Shown piece by piece: positions 52,520 through 59,741 of a DNA stretch of 64,000 bases. Each line of letters opens with the position of its first letter. Position 1 is the first letter of the stretch. The DNA comes from Chloroflexota bacterium (GTDB lineage: Bacteria; Chloroflexota; Anaerolineae; UBA4142). Both the position numbers and the translations under genes were made by a program. Under the pieces are notes generated by a model that saw nothing but the letters and a program-made list of their open reading frames with translations, ran no database searches and was not told the DNA's origin. The stretch spans positions 1 through 64,000 of the forward strand of contig JACRBM010000007.1 in NCBI GenBank assembly GCA_016219275.1, written 5' to 3'.

Positions 52520-53527
52520 ATGATTCGGATTGGAATTTTTGGCGCGACGGGGTACACGGGAATTGAACTCGCGAAAATTTTCGCGCGGCATCCGCAAACC
52601 AAAATCGTGTTTGCGACTTCGGATACGCACGCTGGGAAGAAATTGAGCGATGCGCTGCCCTGCCATTTCGACATCCCGCTCGTCGCGCACGACGCCGCAC
52701 CGCTCGACCAAATTGACGTGGCGTACCTCGCGCTCCCGCATGGCGCGTCCACCGATTACGCCAAACGCGTGCTCGACGCCGGCGCTAGAGTGATTGACCA
52801 CTCGGCTGATTTTCGTTTGCATGACGCGGCGGTGTACAAGAAATTTTATGGACTCGATCACCACGCGCCGGAATTATTGCCGAACGCGGTCTACGGATTG
52901 CCAGAATTGCATCGCGCACAGATCAAGCAAACAAAACTGCTCGCGAATCCAGGGTGCTATCCCACGAGCGTCATCCTGGGTCTCGCGCCGATCTGGCGCG
53001 CGGAGGCGACGAACGACACGATCATCGTGGATTCAAAATCGGGCGTGTCCGGCGCGGGGCGCAAGCCAACGCTCACCGTCCACTTTGTCGAAGTGAACGA
53101 AAACCTCTCGCCGTACAACATCGGGCGCGTGCATCGGCACTTGAGCGAGATGGAACAGGAACTCAAAGAAATCAACGCGAAGGCATCACTCATTTTCTCG
53201 CCGCACCTCTTGCCCATCAGTCGCGGCATTCTTTCGACGATGTACGTGCGGCTGAACGCGGGCTGGGACGAACAACGCCTGCGCGATTTGTACACGGAAA
53301 CGTACCGCGACGAACCATTCGTCCGCCTTCTGCCCGCCGGACAAATCGCGACGATCACACACAGCAATTACACGAACTATTGCACGATTTCGATTCACTA
53401 CGTCCCGGATGTTCAGCAAGCGATCATCTGCTCAAGCATTGATAATCTCATCAAGGGCGCGAGCGGGCAAGCCGTGCAGAATATGAACTTGATGTTTGGG
53501 ATTGAGGAAACGACTGGATTGATATAA
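52520..53527 (+). CDS. argC: N-acetyl-gamma-glutamyl-phosphate reductase (possibly also LysY)
   Basis: 335 residues from ATG 52520 (GGAG upstream). The NADP-binding GIFGATGYTGIELAK, the catalytic Cys in LLANPGCYPTS and SKSGVSGAGRKPT identify ArgC. It reduces N-acetyl-glutamyl phosphate. LysY, the LysW-pathway counterpart, belongs to the same family; since no other copy is in the window, dual use is possible. First enzyme gene after the attenuator. Confidence 0.94.
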   Translation: MIRIGIFGATGYTGIELAKIFARHPQTKIVFATSDTHAGKKLSDALPCHFDIPLVAHDAAPLDQIDVAYLALPHGASTDYAKRVLDAGARVIDHSADFRLHDAAVYKKFYGLDHHAPELLPNAVYGLPELHRAQIKQTKLLANPGCYPTSVILGLAPIWRAEATNDTIIVDSKSGVSGAGRKPTLTVHFVEVNENLSPYNIGRVHRHLSEMEQELKEINAKASLIFSPHLLPISRGILSTMYVRLNAGWDEQRLRDLYTETYRDEPFVRLLPAGQIATITHSNYTNYCTISIHYVPDVQQAIICSSIDNLIKGASGQAVQNMNLMFGIEETTGLI

Positions 53528-53530
53528 TTG

Positions 53531-53589
53531 GACGCGGACAAACGCAAACAAACACAGATTTTCATTATTATCCGCGTTTATCCGCGTCC
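53531..53589. repeat. GACGCGGA / TCCGCGTC self-complementary array (argC-argB)
   Basis: GACGCGGACAAACGCAAACA ... TTTATCCGCGTCC; same family as 41461-41523 in the his operon. Confidence 0.88.
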
Positions 53590-53614
53590 CAATAAATTTT
53601 CGGGATGAGGAATC

Positions 53615-54352
53615 ATGCTAGTCTTAAAGGTTGGTGGAAACGAAATTGACGACGCGAATTTCCTGACCGGATTCGCGAGTGCGATTGCAAAAATGGAAGA
53701 GACGCCGGTCGTCGTTCACGGCGGCGGCAAAGAGATCGCCGACTTGCAACTCAAGTTTGGTTTGACGCCGCGTTTTGTCGAGGGTTTGCGCGTGACGGAC
53801 GACGCCTCGCTTGCGATTGCTGAAATGGTGTTGAGCGGACGTGTGAACAAGCGCATCGTCATCGCATTGTTGAATGCCGGGGTGGACGCGATCGGCATGA
53901 GCGGTGTGGATCGCGGCGTCGTGCGCGTCGAAAAGATGCAACACCCCGCCGGCGATTTGGGGCGAGTCGGGCGAGTCGTCGGTGTACGCGGCGAGGTGGT
54001 GCAGGATTTCGTCACGCGCCAAGTGGTTCCCGTCATCTCGCCGATTTCGCTTGGCGACGAAGGCGCGTATAATGTGAACGCCGATTCGGTCGCGTGCGCG
54101 ATTGCCGCCGCGCTGAACGCAGACGCAGTCGTGTTCGTCACGAACGTCCCCGGCGTTCTGCAAGGCGACTGCGTGATTCCCACCCTCCCCGCGCGCGAAG
54201 CGGAAGCGCTCATCAAATCCCAGGTCATCAAAGGCGGTATGATCCCCAAAGTCCGCGCCGCGCTTGATGCCATTGCTGGGGGTGCGCAAGCCGCGCGGAT
54301 TACGAATCTGGAAGGATTGTTGACCGGTAGCGGAACTGTGTTTTCGAATTGA
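53615..54352 (+). CDS. argB: Acetylglutamate kinase (possibly also LysZ)
   Basis: 245 residues of the amino-acid kinase family, a little short. VLKVGGNEI, VVVHGGGKEIADLQ, FVEGLRVTDDASL and NVNADSVACAIAAAL are ArgB-like; as I recall LysZ has HGGS where this protein has HGGG. It phosphorylates N-acetylglutamate. It may also act on LysW-aminoadipate, as no lysZ is visible. GAGG precedes the ATG. Confidence 0.92.
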   Translation: MLVLKVGGNEIDDANFLTGFASAIAKMEETPVVVHGGGKEIADLQLKFGLTPRFVEGLRVTDDASLAIAEMVLSGRVNKRIVIALLNAGVDAIGMSGVDRGVVRVEKMQHPAGDLGRVGRVVGVRGEVVQDFVTRQVVPVISPISLGDEGAYNVNADSVACAIAAALNADAVVFVTNVPGVLQGDCVIPTLPAREAEALIKSQVIKGGMIPKVRAALDAIAGGAQAARITNLEGLLTGSGTVFSN

Positions 54353-54416
54353 CCGCTAACTGCCGATGGCAGACCGTCGTCCAATTAGCGGCGGTCGGTC
54401 GTCTGCGGTCTCTCAA
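54353..54416. repeat. CGGTCGTC-type short repeats (argB-argD)
   Basis: ACTGCCGATGGCAGACCGTC and GCGGTCGGTCGTCTGCGGTC, partly self-complementary. Confidence 0.6.
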
Positions 54417-54425
54417 AGGAGAAAC

Positions 54426-55613
54426 ATGAAACCCGAAGAAATCATCCAAGCCGAAAAGCAGTACCTCGCGCAAACGTACATTCGCCCGCCGTTCGTATTG
54501 ACGCGCGGCGAGGGCGTGTACGTGTACGATGCCGCCGGCAATAAATATCTCGACACTGCCGCGGGCATCGCGGTGAATGCGCTCGGTTACAGCGATCCCG
54601 AACTCGTCAAGGCGATTCAGGACGCGGCGACGGGGTTGCTTCACACGTCGAATTTGTTTTACACCGAATCCCAGGTCGCGCTGGCGAAAACCCTCGTCGA
54701 AAAATCGTTTGCCGACAAAGTCTTTTTTTCCAACACCGGCACCGAGGCAATCGAAGGCGCGCTCAAGTTCGCGCGCAAGTATCACGCGGAGCGCGCGGAC
54801 ACGCAACGCAAGAATTTCGTCGCGCTGCGCGGCAGTTTCCACGGACGCTCGATGGGCGCGCTCGCCGTAACCGATTCGGAAAAGTACCAAGCGCCGTTTC
54901 GCCCGTTGATGCCAGGTGTCTCGTTCGCCAATTTCAACGACCTGGATTCAGTGCGCGCGGCGATCACGAACGAGACTGCGGCGGTCATCATCGAGCCGGT
55001 GCAAGGCGAGGGCGGCGTGTATCCGGCGAGCGACGAATTCATGCGCGGCGTGCGTGCGTTGTGCGACGCGCGCGGCGCGTTGCTCATCTTTGATGAAATC
55101 CAATGCGGCGTCGGTCGCACCGGCAAATTGTGGGGGCACGCGTGGTCGGGCGTGACGCCGGATATTATGACCATCGCGAAACCACTCGCCGGCGGTTTGC
55201 CGATTGGCGCGATTCTGATGACGGATGCGGTCGCATCCGCGATGCACGCGGGCGAGCACGGCACCACGTTCGGCGGCGGTTCGTTCATTACCGCGATCGC
55301 GCTCAATGTGTTCAATCGCGTCAGCGATCCGAAATTTCTCGCGCACGTCAACGAGACTGGGAATTATCTGATGGAGCGACTGAGCGAAATCAATTCGCCG
55401 CACATCAAAGAGGTGCGCGGACGCGGTTTGATGATCGGCTTGGAGTTGGACATTGACGCGGCAAAGGTGCGCGAGCGCGGTTACACGCACGGCTTGCTTC
55501 TGATTCAAGCGCGCGAAAAGGTCGTGCGATTCGTCCCGCCGCTCGTATTCCAAAAGACGCACGTGGATGAGTTGGTAGAAGGGCTGGCAAAGGTGCTAAC
55601 AGAAGTTGGTTAG
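54426..55613 (+). CDS. argD: Acetylornithine aminotransferase (possibly also LysJ)
   Basis: 395 residues from ATG 54426 (AAGGAG upstream). Class III PLP aminotransferase: VFFSNTGTEAIEGALKFAR, GSFHGRSMGALAVT, LLIFDEIQCGVGRTG with the PLP Asp, and the Schiff-base Lys in MTIAKPLAGGLPIGAIL. It makes N-acetylornithine; LysJ of the LysW pathway is in the same family. Confidence 0.93.
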   Translation: MKPEEIIQAEKQYLAQTYIRPPFVLTRGEGVYVYDAAGNKYLDTAAGIAVNALGYSDPELVKAIQDAATGLLHTSNLFYTESQVALAKTLVEKSFADKVFFSNTGTEAIEGALKFARKYHAERADTQRKNFVALRGSFHGRSMGALAVTDSEKYQAPFRPLMPGVSFANFNDLDSVRAAITNETAAVIIEPVQGEGGVYPASDEFMRGVRALCDARGALLIFDEIQCGVGRTGKLWGHAWSGVTPDIMTIAKPLAGGLPIGAILMTDAVASAMHAGEHGTTFGGGSFITAIALNVFNRVSDPKFLAHVNETGNYLMERLSEINSPHIKEVRGRGLMIGLELDIDAAKVRERGYTHGLLLIQAREKVVRFVPPLVFQKTHVDELVEGLAKVLTEVG

Positions 55614-55619
55614 TGCGAT

Positions 55620-55658
55620 GGTGCACTAGTTTGATAGTTGCACAGTTGCATAGTTGAG
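55620..55658. repeat. TAGTTTGA/CAGTTGCA short-repeat array
   Basis: TTTGATAGTTGCACAGTTGC and ATAGTTG units before the GNAT gene; brief and degenerate. Confidence 0.55.
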
Positions 55659-55668
55659 GAACCGCAAA

Positions 55669-56397
55669 ATGATCACACACATCGAAGAACTCTCGCTCAA
55701 CGCATGGTCTTCACTGCAAACCATGTTCGTAGACGGCTGGGTGCTCCGCTTTGCGGACGGCTACACCAAACGCGCGAACTCGATCAATCCGATGTACGCA
55801 TCGGCTCGCGATGTGAACGCGCAAATCGAATTTTGCGAGCAGGTCTATCGCGAGAAACAGTTGCCGGTCGTTTTCAAAATGACGACGGCAGTACACCCGG
55901 AAAACCTGGATGCGGTACTGGCAGAGCGCGGGTACGTGGTTGATTCGCCGACGAGTGTGCACACGATGGAATTGGACAACACGACTTGGACGGTGAACGC
56001 CGAGTTAAACCCAGCCCTTTCCGACGAATGGCTCGCAAGTTTCTGCCGCATGAGCAGCGTGAAAGATGAACGCCAGGTCACGTTGCGGCAAATCCTGGGG
56101 AACATCCTTCCGCAAAAATGCTTCGCTGCAATCCGGCGCGACAGGCAGATAATCGCATGCGGTTTGGGTGTGCGTCAAGGCGAGTACATCGGCTTTTACG
56201 ACATCGTTACGGACGCGGCTTGGCGCAAGCAAGGGTACGGCAAACTATTGATGGCAAGTCTGCTCGCGTGGGGCAAAGCGAACGGCGCGCGCTACGCGTA
56301 TTTGCAAGTGATGCTGAACAATCCGCCCGCGCTGCGGCTCTATGCCAATCTCGGTTTCAAAGAAATTTATCAGTACTGGTACCGAATCAAAGCATAA
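55669..56397 (+). CDS. GNAT acetyltransferase in the arg operon
   Basis: 242 residues from ATG 55669 (GAGGA upstream). The C-terminal GNAT domain has FYDIVTDAAWRKQGYGKLLM with the acetyl-CoA loop and LQVMLNNPPALRLYANLGF; the N-terminal part is a second, degenerate GNAT-like half. Substrate unknown. Position between argD and argA suggests a link to arginine metabolism, but this is only context. Confidence 0.8.
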   Translation: MITHIEELSLNAWSSLQTMFVDGWVLRFADGYTKRANSINPMYASARDVNAQIEFCEQVYREKQLPVVFKMTTAVHPENLDAVLAERGYVVDSPTSVHTMELDNTTWTVNAELNPALSDEWLASFCRMSSVKDERQVTLRQILGNILPQKCFAAIRRDRQIIACGLGVRQGEYIGFYDIVTDAAWRKQGYGKLLMASLLAWGKANGARYAYLQVMLNNPPALRLYANLGFKEIYQYWYRIKA

Positions 56398-56416
56398 TAT
56401 TTTCCACGAAAAAATG

Positions 56417-56461
56417 TGAAGCGGACGGCTCGTCCGCTCGTGCGGGCTAGCAGCCCGCACC
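56417..56461. repeat. Two palindromes before argA
   Basis: GCGGACG-GCT-CGTCCGC and GTGCGGGCTAGCAGCCCGCAC-like hairpins in tandem, with a unit resembling common bacterial repeated extragenic palindromes. Confidence 0.7.
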
Positions 56462-56484
56462 ACAGACATAATCCAGAGGACGTT

Positions 56485-57003
56485 ATGATGACCAAGAGTT
56501 TTATACACCTGCCTGTTTTTACTGTGGCGCAGAACGACATCATCGTTCGCCGCGCCACGCTCGCGGGCGCGCCCAGTATCGCCGCGCTCGTGAATCTCGG
56601 CGAACGCGAGGGACAATTGCTGCCGCGCTCGCTCGACGCGATTCGCGCGAGCATTGACGATTGGATCGTCGCGACGGATCAGCAGCGCGTCGTCGGCGTT
56701 GGCTCGCTCGTCGAGATGCATTCGGCGCTTGCCGAAGTGCGCTCGCTTGCGGTCGCGCCGGATTATCGCCAGTTCGGCATCGGCGGCAGAATCGTCAATG
56801 CGCTCGTTGACCTTGCACGCGAACGAAACATCGCGACAGTGTTCACACTCACACGCGCGGTGCTCTTTTTCGAGAAACTAGGATTCATCATCACGGACAA
56901 GGAAAATTTTCCGGAAAAAGTGTGGCGCGATTGTTCACTCTGCCCGGTGCAACTCGCGTGCGACGAAGTGGCGATGGTGAAATCAGTGAGAAGTGAACAG
57001 TGA
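56485..57003 (+). CDS. argA: N-acetylglutamate synthase (short GNAT form)
   Basis: 172 residues from ATG 56485 (AGAGGA upstream). VRRATLAGAPSIAALVNLGE, LPRSLDAIRASIDDWIVA, EVRSLAVAPDYRQFGIGGRI and the hallmark end FPEKVWRDCSLCP...CDEVAMVKS match the short N-acetylglutamate synthases that are sometimes fused to ArgH. It supplies the acetyl group at the start of the arginine pathway. The last residues (SVRSEQ) and stop lie within a repeat array. Confidence 0.85.
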   Translation: MMTKSFIHLPVFTVAQNDIIVRRATLAGAPSIAALVNLGEREGQLLPRSLDAIRASIDDWIVATDQQRVVGVGSLVEMHSALAEVRSLAVAPDYRQFGIGGRIVNALVDLARERNIATVFTLTRAVLFFEKLGFIITDKENFPEKVWRDCSLCPVQLACDEVAMVKSVRSEQ

Positions 57004-57108
57004 ACAGTGAACAGTGAACAGTAGACAGTCAGCAAACAAGATCGCCATTCGCTATTCGCCATTCGCTACTCGCTAATCGCAAATCATAAATCGAAAATCT
57101 GAAATCAC
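56990..57108. repeat. Composite array: GTGAACA, CCATTCGC and AAATC repeats
   Basis: Four GTGAACA units, then CGCCATTCGCTATTCGCCAT, then AATCATAAATCGAAAATCTG. Three families that occur singly elsewhere are joined here. The array supplies the argA stop codon. Confidence 0.85.
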
Positions 57109-57121
57109 AACAGGAGGAATC

Positions 57122-58384
57122 ATGGAAAAGAAAAAAGCCGGCAAGGTCGTCCTAGCGTACTCAGGCGGGCTGGACACGTCGGTCATTGTGCCGTGGCTCA
57201 AAGAGAATTACGACTGCGAAGTCATCTGCGTGTGCGCGAACATCGGGCAAGGCGATGACTTGTCCGGCGTCGAGGCGAAAGCGATCGCGAGCGGCGCGAG
57301 CAAATGCTATATCCAGGATTTGCGCGAAGAATTTGTGACGGACTATATTTATCCAACCATCCTCGCGGGCGCGGTCTACGAGCGCAAGTATTTGCTCGGC
57401 ACGTCGTTCGCGCGACCCCTCATCGCCAAGGCGCAAGTCGAGGTCGCCGAGTTGGAAGGCGCGGACGCGGTCTCGCACGGCGCGACCGGCAAGGGCAACG
57501 ATCAGGTGCGCTTCGAATTGACGTACCAAGCGTTGAATCCAAGATTGAAAGTGATCGCGCCCTGGCGCGAGTGGAACATTCGCTCGCGCGAGGACGCGAT
57601 CGCGTACGCCAAAGCGCACAACGTGCCGGTCACCGCGACGATCAAATCCATCTACTCGCGCGATTGGAACTTGTGGCACTTGTCGCACGAGGGCGGCATT
57701 CTCGAAGACCCGTGGCAAGAACCGGAAACCGCGATGTTCCAACTTTCGGTGTCGCCGGAACAAGCACCCGACGAACCCGAGTACGTCGAAATCGAATTCG
57801 ATAAAGGCATCCCGCACAAGATCAACGGACGGGCGATGGGACCGCTCGAAATCGTTACGCTCTTGAATCAAATCGGCGCGAAGCACGGCATCGGTCGCGT
57901 TGACCTGGTCGAGAATCGTTTGGTCGGGATGAAATCGCACGGCGTGTACGAAACACCCGGCGGCACGGTCCTCACCGAAGCGCACGACGCGCTCGAACAG
58001 ATTTGTCTCGATCGCGAGACATTGCACTACAAGCAAGTCATCGCGTTGCGCTACGCCGACCTGGTTTACAACGGGCAATGGTTCACGCCGCTCCGCGAAG
58101 CGATGGACGCGTTCGTACGCGAAACGCAAAAGACGATGACCGGCGCGGTGCGCCTGAAACTCTACAAAGGCAACGTCATCCTCGTCGGTCGCAAGTCGCC
58201 GCACAGTTTGTATCGCGAAGATTACGCGACGTTTGGACAAGAAGATGTCTACAATCAAAAGGACGCGGAAGGATTCATCCGCCTGTTCGGTTTGCCGTTG
58301 AAGGTACGCGCGCTGATTGATTTCGAGCGTCATGGTCGAAGCGTGTACGCCAAGCCGGATTATTCCAAGTTCAAGCGCGACTGA
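57122..58384 (+). CDS. argG: Argininosuccinate synthase
   Basis: 420 residues. The P-loop-like [16 protein letters not shown] (about 11-26), [35 protein letters not shown] and KKTGAV-like C-terminal region ([13 protein letters not shown]) are standard. It joins citrulline and aspartate with ATP. AGGAGG lies 4-5 bases before the ATG. Confidence 0.97.
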   Translation: MEKKKAGKVVLAYSGGLDTSVIVPWLKENYDCEVICVCANIGQGDDLSGVEAKAIASGASKCYIQDLREEFVTDYIYPTILAGAVYERKYLLGTSFARPLIAKAQVEVAELEGADAVSHGATGKGNDQVRFELTYQALNPRLKVIAPWREWNIRSREDAIAYAKAHNVPVTATIKSIYSRDWNLWHLSHEGGILEDPWQEPETAMFQLSVSPEQAPDEPEYVEIEFDKGIPHKINGRAMGPLEIVTLLNQIGAKHGIGRVDLVENRLVGMKSHGVYETPGGTVLTEAHDALEQICLDRETLHYKQVIALRYADLVYNGQWFTPLREAMDAFVRETQKTMTGAVRLKLYKGNVILVGRKSPHSLYREDYATFGQEDVYNQKDAEGFIRLFGLPLKVRALIDFERHGRSVYAKPDYSKFKRD

Positions 58385-58385
58385 T

Positions 58386-58464
58386 AGCGCAGCAGAGGAG
58401 CAAGGGAGCGTGGGTGCCAGGGAGAAAAAATCGCCCCTGACCTGCTGCTCCCCTGCTCCCTTTG
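58386..58464. repeat. GCAGCAGAGGAGC / CTGCTGCTCCC self-complementary repeat
   Basis: GCAGCAGAGGAGCAAGGGAG ... GACCTGCTGCTCCCCTGCTC. It fills the argG-argJ junction. Confidence 0.75.
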
Positions 58465-58474
58465 AGGAAAAGCA

Positions 58475-59668
58475 ATGCAATCATCAACCAATACCGGCGT
58501 CACCATTCCACGCGGCTTTCGCGCGGCGGGTGTGGCGTGTGGATTGAAGAAAACGGGCGCGCTTGATTTCGCGATGATCGCGAGCGATCACGATTGCGCG
58601 TGCGCGGGCGTGTTCACGACGAATCGCGTCAAGGCAGCGCCGGTGCTGTACGATCAAGCAACGCTCGCGAACAATCCTGGCGCGATTCGCGCGGTCGTCG
58701 CGAACAGCGGCTGTGCGAACGCGTGCACCGGCGATGCGGGACTCGCGGACACGCGCGCAACCGCCGAAGCGACCGCGCGCGCGCTCGGCATTCGCGCCGA
58801 CCAGGTGCTCGTGCTGTCAACCGGCGTCATCGGGCAACGCTTGCCGATGGACAAACTTCTTGCCGGCGTCGCGGACGCGGCAAAGAAATTATCGTACACT
58901 GGCGGGGACGATGCCTCGCGCGCGATTATGACGACGGATACAAGACCAAAAGTTTTCGCCATGCGCGATTCGCAATTCGCCATCGGCGGCATGTGCAAAG
59001 GCGCTGGCATGATTCATCCGAACATGGCGACGATGCTCGCGGTCATCACGACTGACGCGATGATCGCGCCCAACCTGCTCGACCAGGCATTGCGCGCGGC
59101 GGTCAACCAGAGTTTCAATCGCATCAGCGTGGACGGCGACATGAGCACGAACGACACGGTGCTCGTGCTGGCGAACGGGGCGTCCAATTACGCAATACGC
59201 AATACGCAGCAACTTGCCGAGTTCACCAACGCGTTGACCCAGGTTTGCACCGATCTCGCCAAACAACTCGTGCGCGACGGCGAAGGCGCGACCAAGTTCG
59301 TCGAGATCGTCGTGCGCGGCGCGGCGAGCGAAGACGACGCGGTGCGCGTCGCGAAAGCGATTGCGAATTCGCCGCTGACCAAGACCGCGCTCTACGGCGG
59401 CGATGCGAACTGGGGACGCGTCGTGTGCGCGGCGGGGTACTCGGGCATCGCGGTCGAACCGGCTAACCTCAGACTCTGGTTCGGCGATGTGAATGTGTTT
59501 TCGAACGGCATGCCAACCAATTTCGACGAAGCTGATTCGACGGCAGCGCTTGCCGGAACCGACATCTCGATTCGACTCGATCTCGGAATGGGCAACGCCG
59601 GCACAACGGTCTGGACGTGCGACCTCTCACACGATTACGTGACGATCAACGGCAAATACAGAACCTAG
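58475..59668 (+). CDS. argJ: Glutamate N-acetyltransferase / ornithine acetyltransferase
   Basis: 397 residues. Self-cleaving enzyme; the catalytic Thr lies in GMIHPNMATMLAVITTDA (about 180). AGVACGLKKTGALDFAMI, NSGCANACTGDAGL and LYGGDANWGRVVCAAGYSG are typical. It recycles the acetyl group from acetylornithine to glutamate. With ArgA present, it confirms the acetylated arginine pathway. Two loops carry repeat-encoded residues (FAMRDSQFAIGG near 162; NYAIRNTQQ near 239). Confidence 0.95.
   Translation: MQSSTNTGVTIPRGFRAAGVACGLKKTGALDFAMIASDHDCACAGVFTTNRVKAAPVLYDQATLANNPGAIRAVVANSGCANACTGDAGLADTRATAEATARALGIRADQVLVLSTGVIGQRLPMDKLLAGVADAAKKLSYTGGDDASRAIMTTDTRPKVFAMRDSQFAIGGMCKGAGMIHPNMATMLAVITTDAMIAPNLLDQALRAAVNQSFNRISVDGDMSTNDTVLVLANGASNYAIRNTQQLAEFTNALTQVCTDLAKQLVRDGEGATKFVEIVVRGAASEDDAVRVAKAIANSPLTKTALYGGDANWGRVVCAAGYSGIAVEPANLRLWFGDVNVFSNGMPTNFDEADSTAALAGTDISIRLDLGMGNAGTTVWTCDLSHDYVTINGKYRT
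58956..58985 (+). repeat. Repeat insertion in frame in argJ, loop 1
   Basis: CGCCATGCGCGATTCGCAAT and TCGCCATC, of the CGCAATTCGCCAT family. Confidence 0.65.
59186..59211 (+). repeat. Repeat insertion in frame in argJ, loop 2
   Basis: AATTACGCAATACGCAATAC followed by GCAGC, a tandem ACGCAAT unit. Confidence 0.65.
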
Positions 59669-59671
59669 CGA

Positions 59672-59740
59672 ATTTTCGATTTTCGATTGCCGATTTGCGA
59701 TTGGTCAATCGAAAATCGAAAATCAGAAATCGAAAATCAC
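59672..59740. repeat. CGATTTT / AAAATCG self-complementary array (argJ-argH)
   Basis: TTTTCGATTTTCGATTGCCG and CAATCGAAAATCGAAAATCA. It runs to the base before the argH start codon and leaves no room for a ribosome binding site. Confidence 0.85.
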
Positions 59741-59741
59741 G

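Noticed and set aside
26766-59740. Tandem repeats as possible CRISPR arrays
   Set aside because: Units are 6-8 bases, degenerate and without spacers of uniform length; no cas gene is present.
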